In this document: one piece after another, positions 1-6,095 of the stretch
Numbering within the stretch: the first letter of the stretch is position 1
Layout: each line of letters begins with the position of its first letter
DNA from: Verrucomicrobiales bacterium
GTDB taxonomy: Bacteria > Verrucomicrobiota > Verrucomicrobiia > Limisphaerales > UBA9464
Direction: 5' to 3'
Length of the DNA: 6,178 bases
Assembly: GCA_003445095.1 (NCBI GenBank)
Contig: DLVS01000365.1
Span: 1-6,178, forward strand
Position numbers and translations under genes: made by a program
Notes under the pieces: model-generated
Seen by the model: only the letters and a program-made list of their open reading frames with translations
The model's database searches: none
What the model was told of the DNA's origin: nothing

Positions 1-156
1 AGTTCCACCTCGTCCCGATCTAAACCGCAGCACGGGTGAATGCACCGCAAGGTCAACGTGGTGAACCCCACGCCCCAAATACTTCCCCCGTTCCCCTGGT
101 GGCCTTCACAAGTCAGACGGAATTAAATGGGGCCGCGGTGGAACGCAGCCCTACCA
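1..156. repeat. Interspersed hairpin repeat, copy 1 (left edge cut)
   Basis: First of two direct copies with a 185-bp period. It aligns without gaps to 186-341 with 16 mismatches in 156 bases by hand count (about 90% identity); 10 are transitions. It begins inside a palindrome whose left arm lies outside the window. It holds a small inverted repeat CGTGG/CCACG (57-61 with 68-72) and a larger one at 129-152. The two differences within 57-72 both fall in the loop, so the stem is the same in both copies. No gene is supported here. The layout resembles REP/BIME-type interspersed palindromic repeats, but no RAYT transposase is in the window. Confidence 0.85.
129..152. repeat. Hairpin B in repeat copy 1
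   Basis: Imperfect inverted repeat: arm GGGGCCGCG (129-137), loop GTGGAA (138-143), arm CGCAGCCCT (144-152). Two stem positions are unpaired or weak: the C/A mismatch, and the outer G facing T, which can wobble in RNA. The same structure sits at 314-337 in copy 2. Confidence 0.7.
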
Positions 157-182
157 GGTTAGACCACGCGGTGGTGGTAGGG
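149..182. repeat. Nested inverted repeat joining the two repeat copies
   Basis: CCCTACCA (149-156) is perfectly complementary to TGGTAGGG (175-182). A second inverted repeat, ACCAC/GTGGT (163-167 with 171-175), lies inside it and shares base 175 with the outer arm. The right end of copy 2 lacks this sequence, so the junction between the copies is itself palindromic, which may mark an element boundary. Confidence 0.6.
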
Positions 183-200
183 ACGAGTTCCACCTCGTCC
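181..200. repeat. Hairpin A: perfect 7-bp palindrome at the repeat boundary
   Basis: Arms GGACGAG (181-187) and CTCGTCC (194-200) are perfectly complementary around the 6-nt loop TTCCAC (188-193). The right arm of the same palindrome is at positions 6-12 in copy 1, whose left arm is cut by the window edge. The loop is the exact reverse complement of the GTGGAA loop in hairpin B, so hairpins A and B are the same loop in opposite orientation with different stems. Confidence 0.75.
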
Positions 201-341
201 CCAACTAAACCGCAGCGCGCGTGAATGTGCCGAATGGTCAACGTGGTAAACTCCACGCCCCAAATACTTCCCCCGTTCCCCTGGCGACCTTGACAAGCCA
301 GACGGAATTGAATGGGGCCGCGGTGGAACGCAGCCCCACCA
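186..341. repeat. Interspersed hairpin repeat, copy 2
   Basis: Second direct copy, collinear with 1-156. Similarity stops abruptly at about 341, 20 bp before the end of the EF-hand gene, which reads in from the other side. The unit starts within the palindrome at 181-200, contains a small stem CGTGG/CCACG (242-246 with 253-257), and ends in the palindrome at 314-337. It is probably a non-coding mobile or expanded element that settled in the gap downstream of the EF-hand gene. Confidence 0.85.
314..337. repeat. Hairpin B in repeat copy 2, just past the EF-hand gene
   Basis: Arms GGGGCCGCG (314-322) and CGCAGCCCC (329-337) pair with one C/A mismatch around loop GTGGAA (323-328). It lies 24 bp beyond the stop codon of the minus-strand EF-hand gene, so its transcript could fold here. 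No T-run follows on the minus strand, so it is not a classical intrinsic terminator. It could still act as a 3'-end stabiliser or a factor-dependent termination aid; this is inference. Confidence 0.6.
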
Positions 342-361
342 TGCTATTGGGAGTCTCCACC

Positions 362-682
362 TTATTGGCCATCCGCGGGCGGACGAGGTCCCCGGTGACC
401 AGGTCCGCCAGGTCCCTGGCCGCCGGGCCCACGCGCCGGACGCAACTCGTCGGCAGTCAACTGACCGTCCCCATTCTTGTCCAAAGTAAGCAGCGCCTTC
501 GGAGCATTGGCAATTTCGGTGGCGTCAATCACACCATCTTGATTCGAGTCCAAGGCGGCGACCAACGGTGACCCGGGGCGGCGAGGGGCGCCCTCACCGG
601 GAGACGACGCGTCTTGAGCGACGAGACTGATGGCCGCGACGACGACAGCGGCGGCGATAAGAGATTTGCTGATACGTTTCAT
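362..682 (-). CDS. Small exported protein with two EF-hand calcium-binding loops
   Basis: A 106-residue protein that probably binds calcium outside the cytoplasm. Residues 1-23 look like a Sec signal peptide: basic KRISKS, a hydrophobic AAAVVVAAISLV core, and likely cleavage near VAQ-DAS. Two canonical 12-residue EF-hand loops follow: 45-56 (D45, N47, D49, G50, D53, E56) and 68-79 (D68, N70, D72, G73, E79), about 11 residues apart as in a paired EF-hand. The tail from about residue 81 is rich in Gly, Pro and Arg and probably disordered. The start at 680-682 was chosen because the signal peptide begins there; the frame stays open upstream to 724, but those residues look non-coding. There is no Shine-Dalgarno site; the leader is A/C-rich instead. 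The gene is divergent from the oxidoreductase. Two-EF-hand secreted proteins are common in planctomycetes and verrucomicrobia, mostly without a known role. The protein type is fairly certain, the role unknown. Confidence 0.85.
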   Translation of the reverse strand: MKRISKSLIAAAVVVAAISLVAQDASSPGEGAPRRPGSPLVAALDSNQDGVIDATEIANAPKALLTLDKNGDGQLTADELRPARGPGGQGPGGPGHRGPRPPADGQ

Positions 683-711
683 AACGATGTTTTGTTTGTT
701 TTGTTTTAGCG
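683..711 (-). promoter_or_regulatory. A/C-rich leader without Shine-Dalgarno, EF-hand gene
   Basis: Read on the minus strand, the stretch just before the start codon is made of AAAAC/AAAC units (about 688-707) and has no purine-rich GGAGG-like site. Such unstructured A-rich leaders are a known alternative way to help ribosomes load. No convincing -35/-10 pair was found further upstream. Confidence 0.4.
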
Positions 712-946
712 ACACGGCGAACAATGCCGCCGTGCTTCACCCACAAGAGACGCTGTCGTCGTAAAGGTTGTGTGGCCGGCTTCGAGAAAACTGTTAAGCC
801 AGTGTAAATATTCTGAAGCTCCTGGTTCGGTTGAAGCGAGGCTGAGTTGACGGATTTTCTGAACGCGGGCTCCCAACTGGGTTTGGTACGTCCTTTCGGA
901 ATCTCCTTGCCCGAAAAACCGGCATCACCAATGCCGCGACCAATAA
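712..946. other. Divergent intergenic region, nothing else recognised
   Basis: Together with the leader above, this separates the EF-hand gene (minus) from the oxidoreductase (plus), so both promoters should lie here. I could not identify a credible sigma70-type promoter on either strand. A weak 5-bp inverted repeat GGCTT/AAGCC (about 778-799) is the only structure noted. No coding region is supported. Confidence 0.5.
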
Positions 947-2050
947 ATGCCCCGAGCGCCATTAGCCCTTCGCACTATTGAAGTTTCGCCCGACTCCGAT
1001 TTTTCACATCCTTCGCACGTGCTCAACATTGGCATCATCGGAACCGGCTTCATGGCCGCACAGCATTTGAAGGCGTATCGGCAAGTCGCAAACGCAAAAA
1101 TCGCGGCGCTGTGTAACCCGAGCGGACGGCATCTTGACGGAGATTTTTCACAGGTCGGAGGGAACGTGGGCGACGCCCAGCCGTTGCGGCTCGATATGAC
1201 GCAAGTGAAGGCGTATCGCGATTCGGCGGCATTGTTTGACGACGCCGAAATTCAAGCGGTAGATATCTGCACTCCGACCAAGACGCACGTGGAACTGGCA
1301 CTAGGGGCGTTGGCAGCCGGCAAACACGTCGTGATCGAAAAGCCGCTGGCTCGCAATGGCGCCGATGCTCGCCGGATTGCCGACGCCGCCGAGGTGGCCA
1401 CCCAGCGCGGCGTTTTCCTAATGCCCGCGATGTGCATTCGCTTCTGGCCCGAGTATGCGTGGGTGAAGGAGCGGATTGTGAGCGGCGAATTCGGTCGCGT
1501 GCTGGATGCGCGGTTCCGGCGCGTAGCCTCGTCGCCGGCTTGGGGACACAGCCATTTTCTTCAAGGCGCAGAATCGGGTGGCGCGTTGTTCGATCTACAC
1601 GTGCACGATGTTGATTTCATTCAGTACTGTTTTGGCCAGCCGCGCTCAGTGTTTGCTTCGGGCTACCGCAAGGTCAGCGGCGCGATCGATCATGTGATGG
1701 CGCTGTTCCAATATCCGAACGGTCCCACGGTGAGCGCCGAAGGTAGTTGGGCGATGGCTGAAGGTTTCCCCTTCAACATGTCATTTACCGTCAATTTCGA
1801 AGGCGCCACTGCGGATTACGATCTCGCCCGGGGCGCCGAAGCGTTTCGCCTGACCACGAAGGGTAGCACCCAAACCATCAAACTTGAAGCTCCCGACGGC
1901 TACGTCGGTGAACTGCGGTATTTTGTCGAATCGGTGTTGGCGGGTCGCCCGCCTTCTCGCGTCACCGCCCGAGACGCCTCCTCCGTGATCGAATTATGCG
2001 AGGCCGAAGAACGGTCTGTGGAGACCCACCAGTCCGAGTCCCTGAGTTGA
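947..2050 (+). CDS. Gfo/Idh/MocA-family NAD(P)-dependent oxidoreductase
   Basis: A cytoplasmic dehydrogenase of the glucose-fructose oxidoreductase / inositol dehydrogenase type, which usually oxidises or reduces a sugar, cyclitol or derivative with NAD(P). In 367-residue numbering, the Rossmann strand and glycine motif are at 26-40 (G32-T-G34, A37), CTPTKTH at 108-114, and the family hallmark EKP at 131-133. The C-terminal substrate-binding domain has GGALFDLHVHDVD at 211-223, with D216 and H220 at the usual catalytic positions. Length is typical. The start is uncertain: ATG 947 is the only ATG that keeps the fold whole, but it adds 24 residues unlike the family. GTG 1019 would start directly before the first beta strand (LNIGIIG) and may be the true start. 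Neither has a Shine-Dalgarno site. The HAD gene follows after 30 bp, suggesting co-transcription. The family is confident; the substrate cannot be told. Confidence 0.9.
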   Translation: MPRAPLALRTIEVSPDSDFSHPSHVLNIGIIGTGFMAAQHLKAYRQVANAKIAALCNPSGRHLDGDFSQVGGNVGDAQPLRLDMTQVKAYRDSAALFDDAEIQAVDICTPTKTHVELALGALAAGKHVVIEKPLARNGADARRIADAAEVATQRGVFLMPAMCIRFWPEYAWVKERIVSGEFGRVLDARFRRVASSPAWGHSHFLQGAESGGALFDLHVHDVDFIQYCFGQPRSVFASGYRKVSGAIDHVMALFQYPNGPTVSAEGSWAMAEGFPFNMSFTVNFEGATADYDLARGAEAFRLTTKGSTQTIKLEAPDGYVGELRYFVESVLAGRPPSRVTARDASSVIELCEAEERSVETHQSESLS

Positions 2051-2080
2051 CGATGACGAACTGAACCGAGACGATTGCCG

Positions 2081-2911
2081 ATGCATCGACCTTTCACTCG
2101 CGCCGTCCAGTTCGCTCCTGGCTTCCAACCGCGACACGGCCTCAGCCATGTTTTATTCGACTTCGATGGTACGCTCTCGCTGATCCGGCAGGGATGGCCT
2201 GAGATTATGGTGCCTATGTTCGCCGAAGTGATTCCCCCAATTCCGGGTGAATCCGAGGAGCAACGCCAGCAACTCGCCTTCGAGGACATCATGCGGTTGA
2301 ACGGCAAGCAGACGATTTACCAGATGATCCAACTCGCCGAGCGAGTGAAGGAACGAGGCGGTACTCCCGACGAACCACTCGCGTACAAGCACGAGTATCT
2401 GCGCCGGCTTGACGAGCGCATTCGGTATCGGGTCGAGGGATTGCGTGCGGGCACGATTCAACGCGATGACCTGACGGTCTTCGGAACGCGGGCACTGCTG
2501 GAGACGCTCGCGGCGCGGGGCTTGCCGCTGTACTTGGCCAGCGGTACCGACGAGCAATTTGTGAAGGCGGAAGCGGAAGCACTTGACCTGACCCGCTATT
2601 TCAAACGTCACATTTACGGAGCCCAGGACGACTACAAAAAATTCAGCAAGAAAATGGTGATCGACCGAATCCTCGCTGAGAACCGAATTCCCGGAGAGCA
2701 ACTGCTGGCCTTCGGTGATGGTTACGTGGAAATCGAAAATACCAAGCAGGTGGGCGGATTCGCCGTCGCCGTGGCCAGTGACGAGGCCAACAATGGATCG
2801 GGCCGCTTTGACGAGTGGAAACGCCAACGCCTCCTGGGTGTCGGCGCGGATATCTGTATTCCTGATTACGGCGATTTGGAGCCGCTTATGAGCGTCTTGT
2901 TTCCAAGATAG
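2081..2911 (+). CDS. HAD-superfamily hydrolase (phosphatase-like)
   Basis: A 276-residue haloacid-dehalogenase-fold protein, probably a phosphatase or phosphoglycolate-phosphatase-like enzyme on a small phosphorylated metabolite. Motif I is FDFDGT with D27 (nucleophile) and D29. Motif II is ASGT with S154. A lysine cluster at 186-191 (KKFSKK) supplies the motif III lysine. Motif IV is GDGYVEI with D213 and E217, so Glu replaces the more usual second Asp. About 120 mainly helical residues between motifs I and II form a C1-type cap, which sets the substrate. ATG 2081 was chosen; a TTG at 2075 adds only two residues. No clear Shine-Dalgarno site precedes it. It is 30 bp downstream of the oxidoreductase gene and on the same strand, so the two probably share a transcript. 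It ends in TAG. The fold and catalytic residues are clear; the substrate is unknown. Confidence 0.88.
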   Translation: MHRPFTRAVQFAPGFQPRHGLSHVLFDFDGTLSLIRQGWPEIMVPMFAEVIPPIPGESEEQRQQLAFEDIMRLNGKQTIYQMIQLAERVKERGGTPDEPLAYKHEYLRRLDERIRYRVEGLRAGTIQRDDLTVFGTRALLETLAARGLPLYLASGTDEQFVKAEAEALDLTRYFKRHIYGAQDDYKKFSKKMVIDRILAENRIPGEQLLAFGDGYVEIENTKQVGGFAVAVASDEANNGSGRFDEWKRQRLLGVGADICIPDYGDLEPLMSVLFPR

Positions 2912-2964
2912 GAAACCTTCCGAGAATGGGCACGAAAAGAGGGCATGAACTAAGTAGAGCTGCT

Positions 2965-3011
2965 GCGCGGCGGTCCCGCGCGGGTCGCGCGGTCTTTCGC
3001 GCTGGCGGGAC
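2965..3011 (+). promoter_or_regulatory. GC-rich leader with competing hairpins
   Basis: Three alternating complementary blocks at 11-nt steps, GCGCGG (2965-2970), CCGCGC (2976-2981) and GCGCGG (2987-2992), allow two mutually exclusive 6-bp hairpins, each with a 5-nt loop. A third option pairs GCGCG (2987-2991) with CGCGC (2998-3002). A longer-range pair is GTCCCGC (2973-2979) with GCGGGAC (3005-3011). It lies in the unusually long gap between the HAD and DHS-like genes. It may be a palindromic repeat or a leader that switches between folds. A terminator is unlikely because no T-run follows. Confidence 0.45.
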
Positions 3012-3028
3012 GGAGAAATTTTGCGCGC

Positions 3029-3072
3029 CCTCCTTACTCGGAATGGCCCATCGAAAGGGGATGCGAAGGAGG
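3029..3072 (+). promoter_or_regulatory. Shine-Dalgarno site with a perfect upstream anti-SD
   Basis: AAGGAGG (3066-3072) ends 5 nt before ATG 3078, is close to the 16S anti-SD consensus, and fixes the start of the DHS-like gene. CCTCCTT (3029-3035) is its exact reverse complement. Pairing gives a 7-bp stem with a 30-nt loop, and CGC (3026-3028) can also pair with GCG (3075-3077) across a 2-nt bulge, right up to the start codon. If formed, this would hide the ribosome site. The Shine-Dalgarno site is clear; its sequestration is inference. Confidence 0.6.
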
Positions 3073-3077
3073 CGGCG

Positions 3078-4217
3078 ATGAATGAGGAACAGATTCGAGC
3101 TCGCTTGACGCTGCCGTTGGATCTGGGCCGCCTCAAGGTTCGGCCGCTCGCGGAACGGAAAAGTCTCACTCGAGTCGAAGACATCTTGATCTCGCCGAAC
3201 AGCGCTCGGCCGCCACTTCCAGACAGCGCTCCGCAACTAATCCGCGACGCCGCCGAGCGCATTCGCGCGGCGCGAGTCCGGGATGCCTCGGTGATCCTCA
3301 TGTACGGCGCGCATCTCTTGCGCAACGGCGCGGCGCCAATCGTCACGGCCCTGATGGAAAACGGCTGGATCACCCACCTGGCCACGAATGGCGCCGGAAC
3401 GATTCACGATTGGGAATACGCTTGGCTCGGTCGCTCGACCGAAGGCGTGGAAGAGAACGTCGCGACGGGAACGTTTGGAGCCTGGGACGAGACGGGACAC
3501 AACATTCACCTGGCGCTCCTGGCCGGTGCATTGCAGGGCTTGGGTTATGGTCGGGCCTTGGGGCGCTTCATCATGGAAGACGGTTGCACGCTTCCGACCG
3601 AGGCGGAGTTGGAGCAACTGGTTCGCCAATTCCCTGATGATCCATTGGCATCGTCCGCCTGCGAGTTGTTGGCGGCGATGCGGCGGTTTGGTTTAGCGGC
3701 CGGACGCCATGCCCTCGAACACCGCTGGAAACACGCCAGCATCCTGGCGCAGGCGTGGCGCCTGGGAGTTCCACTGACGGTTCACCCGGGCATTGGGTAC
3801 GATATCATCTCCTGTCACCCGATGTTCAATGGCGCCGCGATCGGTCGTGCGGCGGCCGAAGATTTTCGGCTGTTTGGCGGATCCGTAGACCGCCTTGACG
3901 GTGGCGTGGTGCTCTCGGTGGGTTCGGCCATCATGGCTCCGCAGGTTTTCGAAAAGAGCCTGAGTTGTGTGCACAACCTGCGGTTCCAAGCCGGCCGACC
4001 GCCGGTGGCTGGTCACAACATTTATGTCGTGGATCTGCAGGACGGCGGCGGATGGGACTGGACGCAAGGGGAACCACCGAAAACGAATCCGGCGTACTAC
4101 CTGCGGTTCTGCAAGAGTTTCTCGCGAATGGGCGGGAGTATGCAGTATTTGCAGTGCGACAATCTGGCTTTTGTCCACCACCTCTGGGCGCAACTCAGCG
4201 CGGCCAAGGTCCAATAG
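3078..4217 (+). CDS. Deoxyhypusine-synthase-like protein, function unknown
   Basis: A 379-residue cytoplasmic protein with features recalling the deoxyhypusine synthase (DHS) superfamily, an NAD-dependent Rossmann-type fold. Seen directly: RPLAERKS (22-29); a G-x-HLLRNGAAPIVTALMENG block (77-96) followed by THLATNGAGTIHDWE (99-113), similar to the SG...I..L...VD.l.TT...DhD region of DHS; GHNIHLALLAG (140-150); VPLTVHPGIGYDI (231-243); EDFRLFGGSV..L..GVVLSVGSA (261-284). The DHS signature SWGK, whose lysine forms the enzyme intermediate, is not visible; K335 and K346 are the only lysines in the last 80 residues apart from the final KVQ. Bacteria also lack eIF5A, so a true DHS role is unlikely. 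ATG 3078 was chosen over TTG 3021 because of the strong Shine-Dalgarno site. It follows the HAD gene after a structured 166-bp leader. The fold assignment is moderate confidence from memory of the family; the reaction is unknown. Confidence 0.6.
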   Translation: MNEEQIRARLTLPLDLGRLKVRPLAERKSLTRVEDILISPNSARPPLPDSAPQLIRDAAERIRAARVRDASVILMYGAHLLRNGAAPIVTALMENGWITHLATNGAGTIHDWEYAWLGRSTEGVEENVATGTFGAWDETGHNIHLALLAGALQGLGYGRALGRFIMEDGCTLPTEAELEQLVRQFPDDPLASSACELLAAMRRFGLAAGRHALEHRWKHASILAQAWRLGVPLTVHPGIGYDIISCHPMFNGAAIGRAAAEDFRLFGGSVDRLDGGVVLSVGSAIMAPQVFEKSLSCVHNLRFQAGRPPVAGHNIYVVDLQDGGGWDWTQGEPPKTNPAYYLRFCKSFSRMGGSMQYLQCDNLAFVHHLWAQLSAAKVQ

Positions 4218-4282
4218 CCGCCCTCGTCGCTCGTAGGGATTCCGCGCCAGGCGCTTTCTCGTCCACCGCTTCATCGCCAAAG

Positions 4283-4312
4283 TCGACACGGCGCGCTAGG
4301 ATCGTTTGTAAA
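4283..4312 (+). promoter_or_regulatory. Possible weak promoter before the propeller gene
   Basis: TCGACA (4283-4288, one mismatch to TTGACA) and TGTAAA (4307-4312, four of six to TATAAT) are 18 bp apart in the 96-bp gap after the DHS-like gene. If real, transcription would begin a few bases past ATG 4314, which would favour the in-frame ATG at 4350 as the start. The match is weak and such pairs arise by chance. Confidence 0.2.
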
Positions 4313-4313
4313 T

Positions 4314-6095
4314 ATGTCAATGCACTTGGCCGTCTCCGGTTGGCTTCGAATGAATACCTCGATCATGGTAGCCTGGCTTACCGGGAGTACAGTGCTTGGC
4401 GCGACTTTTACTCCCGTTTCGCAATCATTCGTTCAAGAGATTGCTCATCACTTCGACCGCACCAACGGATTGCCGGCCGGCCCAATCCAACTGATCGAAG
4501 TAACGACGGCCGGTCAACCGCGGGCGTTCACTGAAGGACGCTGGTGGAAGTTGGCGGACGACGTTTGGAGTGCCCTCCCTGAAGTCCCCGCGAGCGCGGA
4601 TAGCGAATTTCAGTTTCCAGGCGAAGATGGCCGAGCACAACGGGCGACCATTCCGTGGCGCGACGTCATTCAACTCATTCGTTTTGGCGCCACGAACTAT
4701 TTGGTGACGGCGGCGGACCCGTTCCAGTTTTCCGGAGGCGTTTTGACGACCCTGAATTGGCCGAGCCGGTACGAGGTCAGACAACTCGCGGTCTCCTCGT
4801 CGGGAGAATTATGGCTAGCTTCGGCTGCCGGGCTACATCGGCGAACTGATCGTGGTTGGGAGCCGGTCCGAATCGCGGATGGACTGGGAAGAGTCTGGGG
4901 AGCCGAGGACGGACGAGGAGTCGCTGTTGATGCTCGAGGAAGAGTGTGGTTCGCCACTGCCGCGGGAGTGGCAGTGCGGGAGGGTAATGCGTGGAAGTTT
5001 TTCGAAGGCGAGGATGGGTTGCCGTGGAACGACTTCACCAGCGTGACGGCGGGCGGAGATGGTTCCGTCTGGTTCGCGACCCGGCTTGGAGCGATTCGAT
5101 TTGACGGAATCGAGTGGCAATATCGCCAAGGCTCGAGGTGGCTGCCAAACGATCACGTGGAGCAAGTCGCGGTGAACGCCCGTGGCGACGCTTGGCTGGC
5201 GACGCCGGGAGGATTGGGTTGGATCGAACGCCGAACTATGACGTTGGCGGAAAAGGCGAGGTTTTATGAGGGAGAGATCGATCGCTATATCCGCCGCACC
5301 CCTTACCAATACGTCTCTCAGGCACACCTCCGCCGACCCGGCGACCGGACGTCCGCCGAGTCCGACGACGATGACAACGACGGACTATGGACGGCGATGT
5401 ACGGCGCGGGTGAGTGTTTTGCGTGGGCAGCCACTCGGGATCCGGAGGCGAAGTCCCGCGCCAAACGGGCGTTTGAGGCGCTGCGCTTCTTGCAGGAGGT
5501 CACGCGCGGAGGTAATCCGGCGCCACCGCTTGGCTATGTCGCGCGCTCCATCCGCTCCGTCGCGTTGCCCGATCCGAACGTCGGTGGAATCGAACGTGAT
5601 CGAGAACAACGCGCTCAGGGTGATAAGCTGTGGAAAGTCTACGAGCCGCGCTGGCCCAAAAGCGCGGACGGCGCATGGTTTTGGAAGAGCGACACCAGCA
5701 GCGACGAGCTCGACGGTCATTACTTCCTCTACGCCCAATACTTCGAGCTTTGCGCCGACACGGCCGAGGAGAAGGCGCGGGTAACCGAAGTCGTCCGTGC
5801 CCTGACCGATCATCTGCTGGCGAACAACTACGCTCTCGTTGATGTGGATGGCACACCCACACGGTGGGCGCAGTACGGCCCGCAGGTGTTGAACCATGAT
5901 CCTTACTGGTGGTGGGAACGCGGACTCAATTCTCTGAGCATGCTGAGTTATCTGGCGGTTGCGGAGCATATCACTGGAGACCCCAAGTATGCCCGCGCGG
6001 CGCGGGAATTGATCGACGTTCACGGGTACGCGCAAAATGCGATGGTGCCGAAGATCCAAGCCGGCATCGGGTCAGGCAACCAGTCCGATGACTAG
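4314..6095 (+). CDS. Secreted propeller plus alpha-helical domain protein, cut by a stop
   Basis: 593 residues up to a TAG that seems to interrupt a longer gene. The N-terminus (R12, hydrophobic 16-30, likely cleavage near VLGA-TF) is a Sec signal peptide; ATG 4350 (M13) is an equally possible start and gives a more normal signal peptide. Residues about 155-305 contain propeller-type repeats like those of two-component-regulator propellers: GELWLASAAG (164), GRVWFATAAG (209), GSVWFATRLG (250) and GDAWLATPGG (291), 41-45 residues apart. From about 310 the protein is helical with aromatic-rich motifs, DGLWTAMYGAGECFAWA (356-372), SSDELDGHYFLYAQYFEL (462-479) and NHDPYWWWERGLNSLSML (527-544), suggesting an alpha/alpha toroid like those of glycan-active enzymes. 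An acidic run, ESDDDDND (349-356), could bind calcium. Role unknown; an extracytoplasmic part in carbohydrate binding or breakdown is a guess. The upstream AGGA (4298-4301) is a poor ribosome site. Confidence 0.8.
   Translation: MSMHLAVSGWLRMNTSIMVAWLTGSTVLGATFTPVSQSFVQEIAHHFDRTNGLPAGPIQLIEVTTAGQPRAFTEGRWWKLADDVWSALPEVPASADSEFQFPGEDGRAQRATIPWRDVIQLIRFGATNYLVTAADPFQFSGGVLTTLNWPSRYEVRQLAVSSSGELWLASAAGLHRRTDRGWEPVRIADGLGRVWGAEDGRGVAVDARGRVWFATAAGVAVREGNAWKFFEGEDGLPWNDFTSVTAGGDGSVWFATRLGAIRFDGIEWQYRQGSRWLPNDHVEQVAVNARGDAWLATPGGLGWIERRTMTLAEKARFYEGEIDRYIRRTPYQYVSQAHLRRPGDRTSAESDDDDNDGLWTAMYGAGECFAWAATRDPEAKSRAKRAFEALRFLQEVTRGGNPAPPLGYVARSIRSVALPDPNVGGIERDREQRAQGDKLWKVYEPRWPKSADGAWFWKSDTSSDELDGHYFLYAQYFELCADTAEEKARVTEVVRALTDHLLANNYALVDVDGTPTRWAQYGPQVLNHDPYWWWERGLNSLSMLSYLAVAEHITGDPKYARAARELIDVHGYAQNAMVPKIQAGIGSGNQSDD

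Noticed and set aside
36..571. Open frames on the plus strand within the repeats (36-224 and 221-571), with similar starts in both copies
   Set aside because: The similarity comes from the repeat itself. In the aligned 40 residues, about seven amino acids change against few silent changes, so there is no sign of protein constraint. The second frame runs antisense through the EF-hand gene, and neither has a ribosome site.
594..962. 122-residue minus-strand open frame across the divergent intergenic region
   Set aside because: It overlaps the start of the EF-hand gene in another frame, has a basic, low-complexity C-terminal part and matches no family I recognise.
2899..2916. Hairpin GTTTCC/GGAAAC over the HAD stop codon as a terminator
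   Set aside because: It is a 6-bp stem with a 6-nt loop and is not GC-rich. No T-run follows, so intrinsic termination is not supported.
3021..3077. TTG 3021 as the start of the DHS-like gene
   Set aside because: It would add 19 residues without a ribosome site, while ATG 3078 has AAGGAGG at ideal spacing.
2153..3385. 410-residue minus-strand open frame
   Set aside because: It is antisense to the HAD gene and to the start of the DHS-like gene, both of which have clear motifs. It is an open-frame artefact of GC-rich coding sequence.
4244..4257. GCGC-CAG-GCGC followed by TTT as a terminator of the DHS-like gene
   Set aside because: The stem is only 4 bp and the T-run three bases, too weak to call.
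6093..6095. TAG read as a sense codon (altered genetic code)
   Set aside because: Both the HAD gene (2909-2911) and the DHS-like gene (4215-4217) end in TAG at sensible positions, so TAG works as a normal stop here.
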